Origin: CAYJIL01 sp964370235
GTDB lineage: Bacteria > Bacteroidota > Bacteroidia > Bacteroidales > Rikenellaceae
Reading direction: 5' to 3'
Assembly (NCBI GenBank): GCA_964370235.1
Contig: CAYJIL010000016.1
Location: 1 to 32,229, forward strand
Length of the DNA: 32,229 nt
Made by a program: the position numbers and the translations under genes. This document shows, in pieces, positions 1 through 7,925 of the stretch. Below the pieces are notes generated by a model. It made no database searches. It was not told where the DNA came from and worked only from the letters and a program-made list of their open reading frames with translations. The first letter of the stretch is position 1. The number at the start of each line of letters is the position of its first letter.

Positions 1-2
1 GT

Positions 3-578
3 TTACTTGCATCTATCTTCGATAACTGCCCAGTCAACCATTTGCCAAAATGCCTCTAGGAATTTGGCTCTGGCGTTGCGATGGTCGATGTAGTAGGCAT
101 GTTCCCAAACGTCGACACATAGTAGTACCTGTCTGCCATCTTTAACTGGAGTGTCGGCATTCGAAGTAGAGACGATAGATAGACCATCGCCATCAACTAC
201 TAACCATACCCAGCCCGAACCAAATAGCTTGATTGCAGCGTCTGATAGTTGCTCTTTCATCGACCCAAACGACCCAAACGAACCCTCTATAGCCTCTAGT
301 AGCTCTCCTTGTGGTTCTGCCTTTGGGCTAGTCGAAAATTGGGTAAAGAAAAATGTATGGTTCCAAAGCTGTGCAGCGTTGTTGAATAAACCGCCCTCGG
401 CTTGTTTGATAATATCTTCTAAGGGCATATCTGCCATTGGAGTACCCTCTACCATTTTGCATAAATTGTCAAAATATGCTCTGTGGTGCTTAAGGTGATG
501 AAACTCCATCTGCTCTTGGCTCATTAGTGGAGCTAGGGCATCAATCGTGTAGTTAAGTTCTGGAAATTGTAGTGCCAT
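3..578 (-). CDS. sodB: Superoxide dismutase, Fe/Mn type
   Basis: This is a complete 191-residue cytoplasmic superoxide dismutase that converts superoxide to oxygen and hydrogen peroxide. The expected metal ligands are visible: His27 in the FHHLKHH segment, His74 in AAQLWNH, and Asp156 and His160 in DVWEHAYY. Gln70 in AAQLWNH is the placement typical of iron-type enzymes. Length and sequence resemble the Bacteroides and Porphyromonas enzymes, which are known to work with either Fe or Mn, so metal choice cannot be settled here. There is no signal peptide. The ATG at 576-578 gives the usual family N-terminus. The stop codon is the third base from the window edge, so any terminator is out of view. 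Upstream, 579-722 separates it from the TonB receptor; the sequence AATATTTG at about 644-651 is one base off the -7 consensus and may be its promoter. Confidence 0.97.
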   Translation of the reverse strand: MALQFPELNYTIDALAPLMSQEQMEFHHLKHHRAYFDNLCKMVEGTPMADMPLEDIIKQAEGGLFNNAAQLWNHTFFFTQFSTSPKAEPQGELLEAIEGSFGSFGSMKEQLSDAAIKLFGSGWVWLVVDGDGLSIVSTSNADTPVKDGRQVLLCVDVWEHAYYIDHRNARAKFLEAFWQMVDWAVIEDRCK

Positions 579-722
579 GTTTTTATTGTTTATAGGTTAA
601 TACGAGTTAAATATAGCAAATATTTTGCCACAATTTACATGATTTATGTTAGGTGTGTATAAAACAAAATATTTAACCGATTGCATTGCTGCTATCTTTG
701 TATAATTGGTGAATATCAGTCA

Positions 723-3101
723 CTAAAATTCTACCATTATACCAATTGTTGGCAGCACCGTACCACTCACATTTTCGATATACTTCATTTTGTAGCGTTG
801 GTCGGCAGGGGCAGCGGTTGGATTCTCTATTTCGCCTGTCGATATGAGTATATCGGGCTGAGTAAATTCGCTAGTCGATATATTTTGTATATCGATGTAT
901 AGTCCTAGCATCCATCCATCAAAATAGAAACTCTTGTCTACCCTCATATCTAGCTGTGCATAAGCATCTAGCCTGCCTGTGTTGTATAGCGAATAGTCGT
1001 AGTATGGGCGTTGGTAGACGTCCCATGCCTGCACAAACGATGATTTGTCAACATCGTATGGGGTGTATGGCGAACCACCAATTGCGCTTAGCTTTGCTCC
1101 CACGCTCCATCCCTTGCCAAGCACATAAGTTCCGCTTGTGTTAACAATAAACCTATTGTCCCAAGCCGATGGTAACAGCTCTGAGTCTTTGTTATTGCGA
1201 TATTCGCTCCTAAATAGTGTAACCGAGCTAACTAGCGATAACTTTTGTGCAATTTGCCAACGTCCCATTAACTCAACACCATAGCTACGCCCTTGTGCGC
1301 TTTGTGATAGTGCCTCGTTACCCACTATGCCATAGTCGTTACCCTTTGATGCTAGTGGAATATTGTCGGCAATAGATAGTAGTGCATTACCATAGTGTTT
1401 GTAGAACAACTCGGCAGATAGTAGTAGATTATCTTCATATCGCCAATCGATGCCTGCTGCTATTGATTTTACATTCATAAAACCCAAATCACCGTTTATG
1501 CGCTCGCCATCTTCGCTCGAGTAGCTAAGCGAAGTGTATGCAGGCATTTGGTAGTATATTCCTGCACTACCGTTTAGTGAGAAGCCGTTGTTTAGCCTAT
1601 ACGAGATAGAACCTCGTGGCGAAAATTGTCGCCAAAACTGCGAAGTCTTGCCCGAGAAATCGTTACCATCCATGCGAATACCCAAAGATCCCGTAACTCG
1701 GTTGTTAGGCGATTCATACTCCATCGAACCAAATACTCCCCAGCCAAGCAGCCCTAGCGAGCTGTTATATAGCTGCTCTTGTGAACTTGCTCCCGAGAAT
1801 ACCTTTTGGTAGGAATCTATTGTGAATGGAGAATAGCTACCCTCGATACCGTAGTCAAAGGTTAGTTTGTCGCCATAAATTCGGTTGTCGACCTTAAACG
1901 TAGTTTTTTGATCTCTCGAATTTATATCGGTAATCAAATTCTGTGGGTCTGAATCGTCGTTACCGTAATACTTTATGTTTTTGTTATTGAGGTATGAGTG
2001 GCTAAGAACCACCGATGTAACATTGCCCTCGCCATAGTATTTATATACACCACCTATTGTAAAGGTCTCTTGGCTAATTGCTGGTAGGTAGTTGAGTATA
2101 TATTGTGATGTTTCGCTTTCGGCCTCATCGTTTAGTGTCATGGTGTCAAAACCTGCCACTCCCAACACTGTAAGCTCGCTTTTGGGCGAAAATTTATGCT
2201 TTACTTTGAATTGCCCATCAATGAAATTGGGCAAAAATGGTAGGCCTAGCGCACGAAAGAGTAGTTGTAGGTAGGATTGACGAACCGAGGCTATGTAGGT
2301 TGTCTTGTCGCCAATGTGTCCGCTAGCACTAGCACCCACCTCTGATGCTCCAACAGTGAATTTAAAATTTTGGGCATCGGGGTTACCATCCTTTAGCCTA
2401 ATATCGAGCATTGAGCTCATTGCATCTCGTTTGCTAGTTGGGAATGCTCCAGTGTAAAAGTCTATTTGTCTAATTAAATCGGCATTAATAATGCTCACAG
2501 GGCCACCCGATGCCCCTTGAGTTGAGAAGTGATTGATGTTTGGAATTTCGACACCATCTAAAAAGAATCGGTTTTCGGATGGTGCACCACCTCTAACAAT
2601 GAGGTCGTTGCGGTAGCCGGCAGGCGAAAATGCTACTCCGGGGTATGATTGCACAATGCGAGAGACATCTCGATTGGCACCGGGGCTTTTCTCAATTTCT
2701 TGAATCCCAATGCGCCTTAGGCTCACAGGGCTAGCCGTTACTTGCGGGAAAGGCGATGGCTTAACAACTATATTGTCAAGCTCATATTTTTCACGCTTTA
2801 GTTCGATTTCGATTACTCCCGTAGCAGGGGAGATTTGGTATTGTGGCGACACGTCTGTTACATATCCAACCGAAGAGCTCTCAAAGTTATAGATGCCGGG
2901 TTCGACATTTTTTATCACATAATTTCCTTGTGCATCGGTGACAGCAGCCTTGGTGTTCATCCCCACAATAGAGATAAGGGCATAGGGCACACCCTTTCTT
3001 GTCGTGGCATCAATAATTTGCCCCTTAACATTAAAGCTAGATTGGGCGAAGGTATTGGCTATACTCGATATAACCAATAGAATTACTAGTAGAGCTCTCA
3101 T
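723..3101 (-). CDS. TonB-dependent outer membrane receptor with carboxypeptidase-like N-domain
   Basis: The 792-residue product begins with a signal peptide (cleavage near TFA-QSS, residue 20). A carboxypeptidase-D regulatory-like beta-sandwich follows at about residues 24-100, then a TonB plug at about 120-230 with the segments VRGGAPSENRFFLDGVE and RLKDGN. The rest is a beta-barrel ending in the terminal Phe typical of outer membrane proteins. It should import a ligand across the outer membrane using TonB energy. It is shorter than SusC proteins (about 1000 residues) and has no SusD partner next to it, so it is probably not a classical starch-utilisation-type receptor. The substrate is unknown. 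A terminator at 3171-3210 separates it from the upstream GH92 operon and a -7 motif lies just ahead of it, so co-regulation with the mannosidase is possible but not shown. Confidence 0.93.
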   Translation of the reverse strand: MRALLVILLVISSIANTFAQSSFNVKGQIIDATTRKGVPYALISIVGMNTKAAVTDAQGNYVIKNVEPGIYNFESSSVGYVTDVSPQYQISPATGVIEIELKREKYELDNIVVKPSPFPQVTASPVSLRRIGIQEIEKSPGANRDVSRIVQSYPGVAFSPAGYRNDLIVRGGAPSENRFFLDGVEIPNINHFSTQGASGGPVSIINADLIRQIDFYTGAFPTSKRDAMSSMLDIRLKDGNPDAQNFKFTVGASEVGASASGHIGDKTTYIASVRQSYLQLLFRALGLPFLPNFIDGQFKVKHKFSPKSELTVLGVAGFDTMTLNDEAESETSQYILNYLPAISQETFTIGGVYKYYGEGNVTSVVLSHSYLNNKNIKYYGNDDSDPQNLITDINSRDQKTTFKVDNRIYGDKLTFDYGIEGSYSPFTIDSYQKVFSGASSQEQLYNSSLGLLGWGVFGSMEYESPNNRVTGSLGIRMDGNDFSGKTSQFWRQFSPRGSISYRLNNGFSLNGSAGIYYQMPAYTSLSYSSEDGERINGDLGFMNVKSIAAGIDWRYEDNLLLSAELFYKHYGNALLSIADNIPLASKGNDYGIVGNEALSQSAQGRSYGVELMGRWQIAQKLSLVSSVTLFRSEYRNNKDSELLPSAWDNRFIVNTSGTYVLGKGWSVGAKLSAIGGSPYTPYDVDKSSFVQAWDVYQRPYYDYSLYNTGRLDAYAQLDMRVDKSFYFDGWMLGLYIDIQNISTSEFTQPDILISTGEIENPTAAPADQRYKMKYIENVSGTVLPTIGIMVEF

Positions 3102-3128
3102 AGTTATAGTTTTTATAGTGATGCCCTA

Positions 3129-3136
3129 CAAATATA
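3129..3136 (-). promoter_or_regulatory. Bacteroidetes -7 promoter motif for the TonB receptor
   Basis: On the minus strand this reads TATATTTG, an exact match to TAnnTTTG. It sits 28 bases ahead of the receptor's ATG and downstream of the GH92 terminator. No clear TTTG element is seen about 20 bases further upstream, so support is from the -7 element and position only. Confidence 0.55.
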
Positions 3137-3170
3137 GTGCTAATTTTTTGAGACTCTACATATTACATAC

Positions 3171-3210
3171 AAAAATGGGATAGAAGACCGCCTAGCAGCC
3201 CTCTATCCCA
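3171..3210 (-). terminator. Rho-independent terminator of the permease-GH130-GH92 operon
   Basis: On the minus strand, a perfect 9-bp outer stem (TGGGATAGA with TCTATCCCA, 3202-3210 and 3176-3184) continues as a 7-bp inner stem with G-U pairs and a three-base loop. It is followed directly by five Ts (3175-3171). It lies 30 bases after the GH92 stop codon. Confidence 0.85.
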
Positions 3211-3240
3211 TAAAGTTTAATAATTTAACTAAAAAATAAA

Positions 3241-5475
3241 TTATTTTTTAACGTTAAATTTAAGTTCACCACCTTTGACTAGATCGCCATGTGATATTTG
3301 ATATTTTTTGTAGCTCTTGCCACCAAGCTCAATAGATTTGATGTATGGAGCATCTTTCTCGCCACTCTTTGTGATAACAAGCTTGTCGGCACCGTAGTAC
3401 TCTGGGTCAAGCGTGATAGTCACCTTGTCGAATGTAGGAGTTGTTAGAGTGTAAAGGTCGCTACCTGCACAGTCTGGGTAGAAGCCCATCATCGAGAAGA
3501 TAGCCCATGCCGACATTGTACCAGTATCGTCATTACCCGGAATACCATCTGGCTTTGTAGTGTAGTACTTATCTAGCAGACGTTTCACCTCTTTTTGTGT
3601 TCTCCACTCCTCGCCTTTGAAATAGCTAAATAGGTATGGATATGCAATATCAGGCTCGTTTGCTGGGTCGTAATAACCTTTGTCAAAAATCATTTGTAGC
3701 TTGTCAACAAAGTTCTTTTTGCCACCCATTAGTTTAGCAAGACCTAGCACATCGTGAGGCACATAGAACGAGTAGTTATATGAGTTACCCTCGTGGAAAC
3801 CTGGCGATGGCTCAAAGTTCTCGCCTTGCTTAGGATCAAACGGAGTTAGGAACTCGCCATTTGGTAGTTTTGGGCGGAACAAGCCATACTCTGGACAGTA
3901 GTAGTTCTTGTAACCTAGCGAACGATTGTAGAATGTTTCGGCCTCTTCTTCGTAGCCTAGCTCACGAGCAAAAACACTCAACGAGTAGTCTGCAAGGTAA
4001 TATTCAAGAGCGTGCGAAACCGAGTTGTCGTACTTACCACGTAGTGGTACATAGCCCAAACCTAGGTAATCGTCATTGTCGGGACGAAGCAAGTTTTCGG
4101 GGCCCGGAGTAGTTGCGCCCTTCTTCATAGCCTCGTATGCTGTTTCAAGATCGAAATCACGCAGACCACGCAAATATGTATCGGTGATAACAGGGATTGC
4201 TGGGTCGCCCTCCATAGTTAGAGTCTCACGACCAAATAGCTCCCACTTTGGTAGCCAGCCGCTCTCTTTATACATATCAATCATAGTGTTCACCATATCT
4301 AGCTGTGTCTTTGGATATAGCAGCGAGATTAGCTGGTGTACGTTACGATATGTATCCCATAGCGAATATACTGTGTAGCGGTTACCATCTGTGTTAAGAA
4401 TCTTGTTAGACTCCATAGCAGGGTAGTCACCATTAACATCTTGCAAGATATTTGGGTGGATAAGTAGGTGATACATAGCAGTGTAGAATACCTCACGTTG
4501 CTCTGCTGTACCTCCCTCTACCATAATCTTTGATAGAGCCTCGTTCCACTTGTTGAACGAGCTCTTAGAGATTGCCTCGAAGTTTTGACCACGAGTCTCT
4601 GCCTCAAGATTTTGGCGAGCATTCTCGGTGCTAACAAACGAAACAGCTAGCTCAACTTCGATTTGCTCATCTGCTTTAGTGTCAAAAGAGTAGAAGTAAC
4701 CTATGTCGTCACCAAACATCTCTTTCTCATACTTAGTATAAATCTTGTACTTGCCATTAAAAGAATCCCACTCTGCCTCAACACCGCTCATAGGGCGTTG
4801 CATCTTCCAAAAGCCGCTGTTGATAGGCTTTTTGTTAACTCTCATCACAAAGTAGATAGGATATACCGCTTGTGCTGCATAACAAAAAGTACCAAGTAGC
4901 TTACTACCTTCGATTTCGGTATCGCTCACCTTGCGAACTCTTGCTCCAGTCTCGTTAGTAAGACCTTCGCCAAGGTTCAATAGAATGTTTGCTTGACCAG
5001 CAGGGAAAGTAAAACGAGAGATACCAGTACGCTCGGTAGCAGTTACCTCGTTCTTAATGCCATATTTAGTTAGAGTGTTTGTGTAGTAACCCGGGTGTGC
5101 CGCCTCGTTACTATACTCAGAACCATACTCTTTGTAGTTAACATTAATATCACCAGTTGTAGCCATTAGCAGTAGTGAGCCCATGTCTGGACACCCTACT
5201 CCCGAAAGGTTAACGTGTGAGAAACCTGTAAAGAACTTATTGTGGTACTCATATGGTGTTGACCACCAGCGAGCATCCTTGTCATAAACATTCTCGCTAG
5301 AACCCATCACATTGAATGGAGTAACCGACATAAGCCCATTTGGCACTAGTGCCCCAGGGTTTGTTGTTCCAAAGTTTGTTGTGCCAATAAATGGATTAAC
5401 ATACTCCGCTGGACTCTGGGCTACCCCCACTAGGGTAGCCAGAGCAAGCGTAAGAGTTAGAAGAGTTCTTCTCAT
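3241..5475 (-). CDS. GH92 alpha-mannosidase, secreted
   Basis: The 744-residue protein has an N-terminal signal peptide (cleavage near VAQ-SPA) without a lipoprotein cysteine, so it is probably periplasmic. The mature start EYVNPFIGT is the usual opening of GH92 enzymes, which are calcium-dependent exo-alpha-mannosidases. Family motifs are present: SLWDTYR at 371-377, the HEGNSYNYSF segment at 561-570 with candidate acid Glu562, and PGNDDTGTMSAW at 646-657 with candidate base and calcium-binding Asp649/Asp650. Length is normal. Linkage preference (alpha-1,2, 1,3 or 1,6) cannot be read reliably. Its ATG overlaps the stop of the upstream GH130 gene as TAATG, so the two are probably translationally coupled. 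It is the last gene of the operon. Confidence 0.95.
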   Translation of the reverse strand: MRRTLLTLTLALATLVGVAQSPAEYVNPFIGTTNFGTTNPGALVPNGLMSVTPFNVMGSSENVYDKDARWWSTPYEYHNKFFTGFSHVNLSGVGCPDMGSLLLMATTGDINVNYKEYGSEYSNEAAHPGYYTNTLTKYGIKNEVTATERTGISRFTFPAGQANILLNLGEGLTNETGARVRKVSDTEIEGSKLLGTFCYAAQAVYPIYFVMRVNKKPINSGFWKMQRPMSGVEAEWDSFNGKYKIYTKYEKEMFGDDIGYFYSFDTKADEQIEVELAVSFVSTENARQNLEAETRGQNFEAISKSSFNKWNEALSKIMVEGGTAEQREVFYTAMYHLLIHPNILQDVNGDYPAMESNKILNTDGNRYTVYSLWDTYRNVHQLISLLYPKTQLDMVNTMIDMYKESGWLPKWELFGRETLTMEGDPAIPVITDTYLRGLRDFDLETAYEAMKKGATTPGPENLLRPDNDDYLGLGYVPLRGKYDNSVSHALEYYLADYSLSVFARELGYEEEAETFYNRSLGYKNYYCPEYGLFRPKLPNGEFLTPFDPKQGENFEPSPGFHEGNSYNYSFYVPHDVLGLAKLMGGKKNFVDKLQMIFDKGYYDPANEPDIAYPYLFSYFKGEEWRTQKEVKRLLDKYYTTKPDGIPGNDDTGTMSAWAIFSMMGFYPDCAGSDLYTLTTPTFDKVTITLDPEYYGADKLVITKSGEKDAPYIKSIELGGKSYKKYQISHGDLVKGGELKFNVKK

Positions 5476-6473
5476 TACAGAATATTTGTACGTTTTGTAA
5501 ACTCAATAATCTCGTCAATATAACCAAATGCAAGACCTGTCGAAGTATCTGCACAGCCATAATAGATTGCAATGCGACCAGTCTCACTATCGTGAAGAGA
5601 CGCACATGGGAATGTAACGTTAGGCACATCACCAATACACTCATAAGGCATTTGTGGTGTGATTAGGTACTCACCCGAACGGTAAAGAACTTTCCATGGC
5701 TCGTCCTTGTCTAGGATCGCAGAACCAAAGGCATATACAAATCCGTTACAAGAGTTAAGTACACCGTGGTAAATCATCAACCAACCCTCCGAAGTCTCGA
5801 TAGGAATTGGACCTGCACCAATCTTTGTACACTGCCATGCACTCTTCTCAAACGGAGCTGGTGACATAACGTGACGGTGCTTACCCCAGTATAGTAGGTC
5901 TGGAGACTCGCTATAGAAAATATCACCAAATGGAGTGTGACCGTTGTCACTTGGGCGAGATACCATAGCAAAGTTACCGTTGAATTTGCGTGGGAACATT
6001 ACACCGTTACGGTTGAATGGTAGGAACGCATTCTCTGTTTGGTGGAAAGTCTTAAAGTCTTTTGTCCAAGCAACACCAATTGTTGGGCCATGGTAACCAT
6101 TACACCATGTTACGTAGTAACGATCTTCGATCCAAACAACACGTGGGTCATAACCATATACCCACTGGCCAATCTCCTCGTCATCACAAGTAAATGTAAG
6201 TGGCTCGTGCTCGATATCCCAGTTGATACCATCCTTGCTAAAACCTACGTGTAGGCGCATGCGGCGGTTCTTGTCGTCACAACGGAATACACCTGCATAT
6301 GCTCCCTCGAAAGTAACTACTGCCGAGTTGAATATAGAGTTAGAACATGGGATGTGATTGCGATCGATAACAGGGTTTTCTGAATAACGCCAAAGTGTGC
6401 TAGTAACACCTTCTGGTCTATCTTGCCAAGGCATGTTTGGAAGCGCTGCTCCCTCAATTTTAATTTTGCTCAT
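5475..6473 (-). CDS. GH130 beta-mannoside phosphorylase
   Basis: This 332-residue cytoplasmic protein (no signal peptide) is a five-bladed propeller enzyme of family GH130, which splits beta-mannosides with phosphate to give mannose 1-phosphate. The key motif GYDPRV is at 107-112, with Asp109 the candidate general acid. RYSENPVI near residue 29 is the usual family opening. Size and context fit the subgroup of mannooligosaccharide and mannosyl-N-acetylglucosamine phosphorylases (B. thetaiotaomicron BT1033 type) better than the longer mannosylglucose phosphorylases, but the substrate is inferred. It lies 71 bases after the permease; that gap holds a small G-U-containing hairpin (GGGCGG with TTGCCC) lacking a T-tract, so it is not an obvious terminator. 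Its stop overlaps the GH92 start. Confidence 0.93.
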   Translation of the reverse strand: MSKIKIEGAALPNMPWQDRPEGVTSTLWRYSENPVIDRNHIPCSNSIFNSAVVTFEGAYAGVFRCDDKNRRMRLHVGFSKDGINWDIEHEPLTFTCDDEEIGQWVYGYDPRVVWIEDRYYVTWCNGYHGPTIGVAWTKDFKTFHQTENAFLPFNRNGVMFPRKFNGNFAMVSRPSDNGHTPFGDIFYSESPDLLYWGKHRHVMSPAPFEKSAWQCTKIGAGPIPIETSEGWLMIYHGVLNSCNGFVYAFGSAILDKDEPWKVLYRSGEYLITPQMPYECIGDVPNVTFPCASLHDSETGRIAIYYGCADTSTGLAFGYIDEIIEFTKRTNIL

Positions 6474-6544
6474 AATAGTGTGTGTTTATTGGGGCAAGCA
6501 AAGCCGCCCTTTAGTTTATTATATATATTTAATATTTACAAAAA

Positions 6545-7825
6545 TTACGCTTCTTCGATTTGAGCATCTTCTTTTTTGCTATCGGGGTGTGTAAATGGTA
6601 GTATCCACGTAATGATAAAGGCAGGAATTGCAAGCGTAAGAGCTACTGCAAAAAACTTTTCGTAACCTAGCTCATCGCTCAACCAACCACTAATCATACC
6701 CGGTAGCATAACACCCAAGTTCATGATACCACTAGCAAAAGCGTAGTGTGACATTTGGTATTTGCCCGGTGCAACTTGCTGCATCATAAACAGAATAAGA
6801 CCCACAAATCCAAATCCATAACCAAAGTACTCAAACACAATAGCCGAACCAATTATCCATAGGCTATCGGGCTGATACATCGATAAAAAGAAGTAAACCG
6901 CAAACGGTATATTAAAAATACAGCATAGCGAGAAAAGAGTTTTCTTTAGTCCAAATGCCGAAATGTAGTAACCTGCAAGGAACGATCCCAAAATAAAGGC
7001 TGCAGCACCAAAAGTACCATATACAAGGCCAATATCCTGCACCGAAAGCCCTAGTCCTCCCTCGGCAACAGGTGCTTTTAGGAATAGTGGAACGATCTTA
7101 ATTACAAAACCCTCGGCAAAGCGATATAGTACAATAAAGGCGATGTATAGCCAAATATGCTTTTTTTGAAAGAAACTTTTGATAACCACAACTAGCTCTT
7201 GCATAGCCTCTTTTGTGTTGTTAACGCTAGCTGCTTGGCTACCACCCGATGGCAGTACTGCAATGTGATAAAGACCCAAAAGTAGCATCACAAGACCACA
7301 AAGTCCCATAATAATCATCCATGCCCACTCGGCACCCATAGCGTCCTTTAACACACCAGCTAGGTAAACAAGACCACCCGTAGACAGTACCTTTGCTAGG
7401 TTATAGAATGCACCTTGCCAGCCAATATATTTGGCTTGGTTGCTCTTGTCTAGCTCCGACATATATACACCGTCGGTTGCAATATCGTGCGTTGCACCAC
7501 TCAGTGCTACCACTGCCATAAATGCAATTGCATAGGCAAAAAAGTTGGGTAAAGATAGCGAAATAGCAATCAAACCAAAGGCAATTGCCGTTGTTATTTC
7601 GGTAGCCACAACAAAATACTTTTTTGTCTTAAACATCTCTAGGAACGAGCTCCATAGTGGTTTTAGTGTCCACGGAAGCATGATTAGCGATGTCCAAAAA
7701 GCGATAAGTGTGTTTGAAATTCCAAGGTCCGAGAATGCTAGTACCGATACCATTGAGAGAGTTACAAATGGTAGACCCATGGCAAAATATACCGTTGGGA
7801 CCCATTTTACAGGATTTTTACTCAT
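6545..7825 (-). CDS. MFS permease, AmpG-like, probable mannoside importer
   Basis: This polytopic inner membrane protein has about 12 hydrophobic segments in 426 residues. The segments LPWTLKPLWSSFLE and DIATDGVYMSEL resemble the loop regions of the AmpG/PAT branch of the major facilitator superfamily, whose AmpG member imports muropeptide-derived sugars. I infer import of a short glycan released in the periplasm, because the next two genes are GH130 and GH92. The ATG at 7823-7825 is preferred over a TTG five codons upstream (7838-7840), since it gives MSKNPVKW and leaves a normal leader after the promoter motif. It is the first gene of the operon. Related transporters sit next to GH130 genes in N-glycan loci of Bacteroides, from memory; the exact substrate is not shown by the sequence. 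Confidence 0.88.
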   Translation of the reverse strand: MSKNPVKWVPTVYFAMGLPFVTLSMVSVLAFSDLGISNTLIAFWTSLIMLPWTLKPLWSSFLEMFKTKKYFVVATEITTAIAFGLIAISLSLPNFFAYAIAFMAVVALSGATHDIATDGVYMSELDKSNQAKYIGWQGAFYNLAKVLSTGGLVYLAGVLKDAMGAEWAWMIIMGLCGLVMLLLGLYHIAVLPSGGSQAASVNNTKEAMQELVVVIKSFFQKKHIWLYIAFIVLYRFAEGFVIKIVPLFLKAPVAEGGLGLSVQDIGLVYGTFGAAAFILGSFLAGYYISAFGLKKTLFSLCCIFNIPFAVYFFLSMYQPDSLWIIGSAIVFEYFGYGFGFVGLILFMMQQVAPGKYQMSHYAFASGIMNLGVMLPGMISGWLSDELGYEKFFAVALTLAIPAFIITWILPFTHPDSKKEDAQIEEA

Positions 7826-7864
7826 AATATAATTATTCAATCTTTATTAAATATAAAACGCTAA

Positions 7865-7896
7865 CAAAGATACGAAATTATCTTAAATTATAAAAA
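7865..7896 (-). promoter_or_regulatory. Promoter of the permease-GH130-GH92 operon
   Basis: On the minus strand TATCTTTG (7872-7865) matches the -7 consensus exactly. TTTT at 7896-7893 lies 20 bases upstream in the place of the -33 TTTG element. Transcription should begin near 7858, about 33 bases ahead of the permease ATG. Confidence 0.65.
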
Positions 7897-7925
7897 TATG
7901 GTTAAAGATTAACGCTAAAGAGCTT

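Noticed and set aside
151..498. Plus-strand open frame of 115 codons opposite superoxide dismutase, and similar frames opposite GH92, ileS, murE and others.
   Set aside because: They lie antisense to clearly coding genes, have no family signature and low-quality composition; they are shadows of the real genes.
7826..7840. TTG start for the permease five codons upstream.
   Set aside because: ATG at 7825 gives a normal N-terminus and is preferred over TTG in this group.
723..7840. Reading the TonB receptor plus GH130/GH92 as one polysaccharide utilisation locus.
   Set aside because: There is no SusD, the receptor is too short for SusC, and a strong terminator and separate promoter motif lie between the receptor and GH92.
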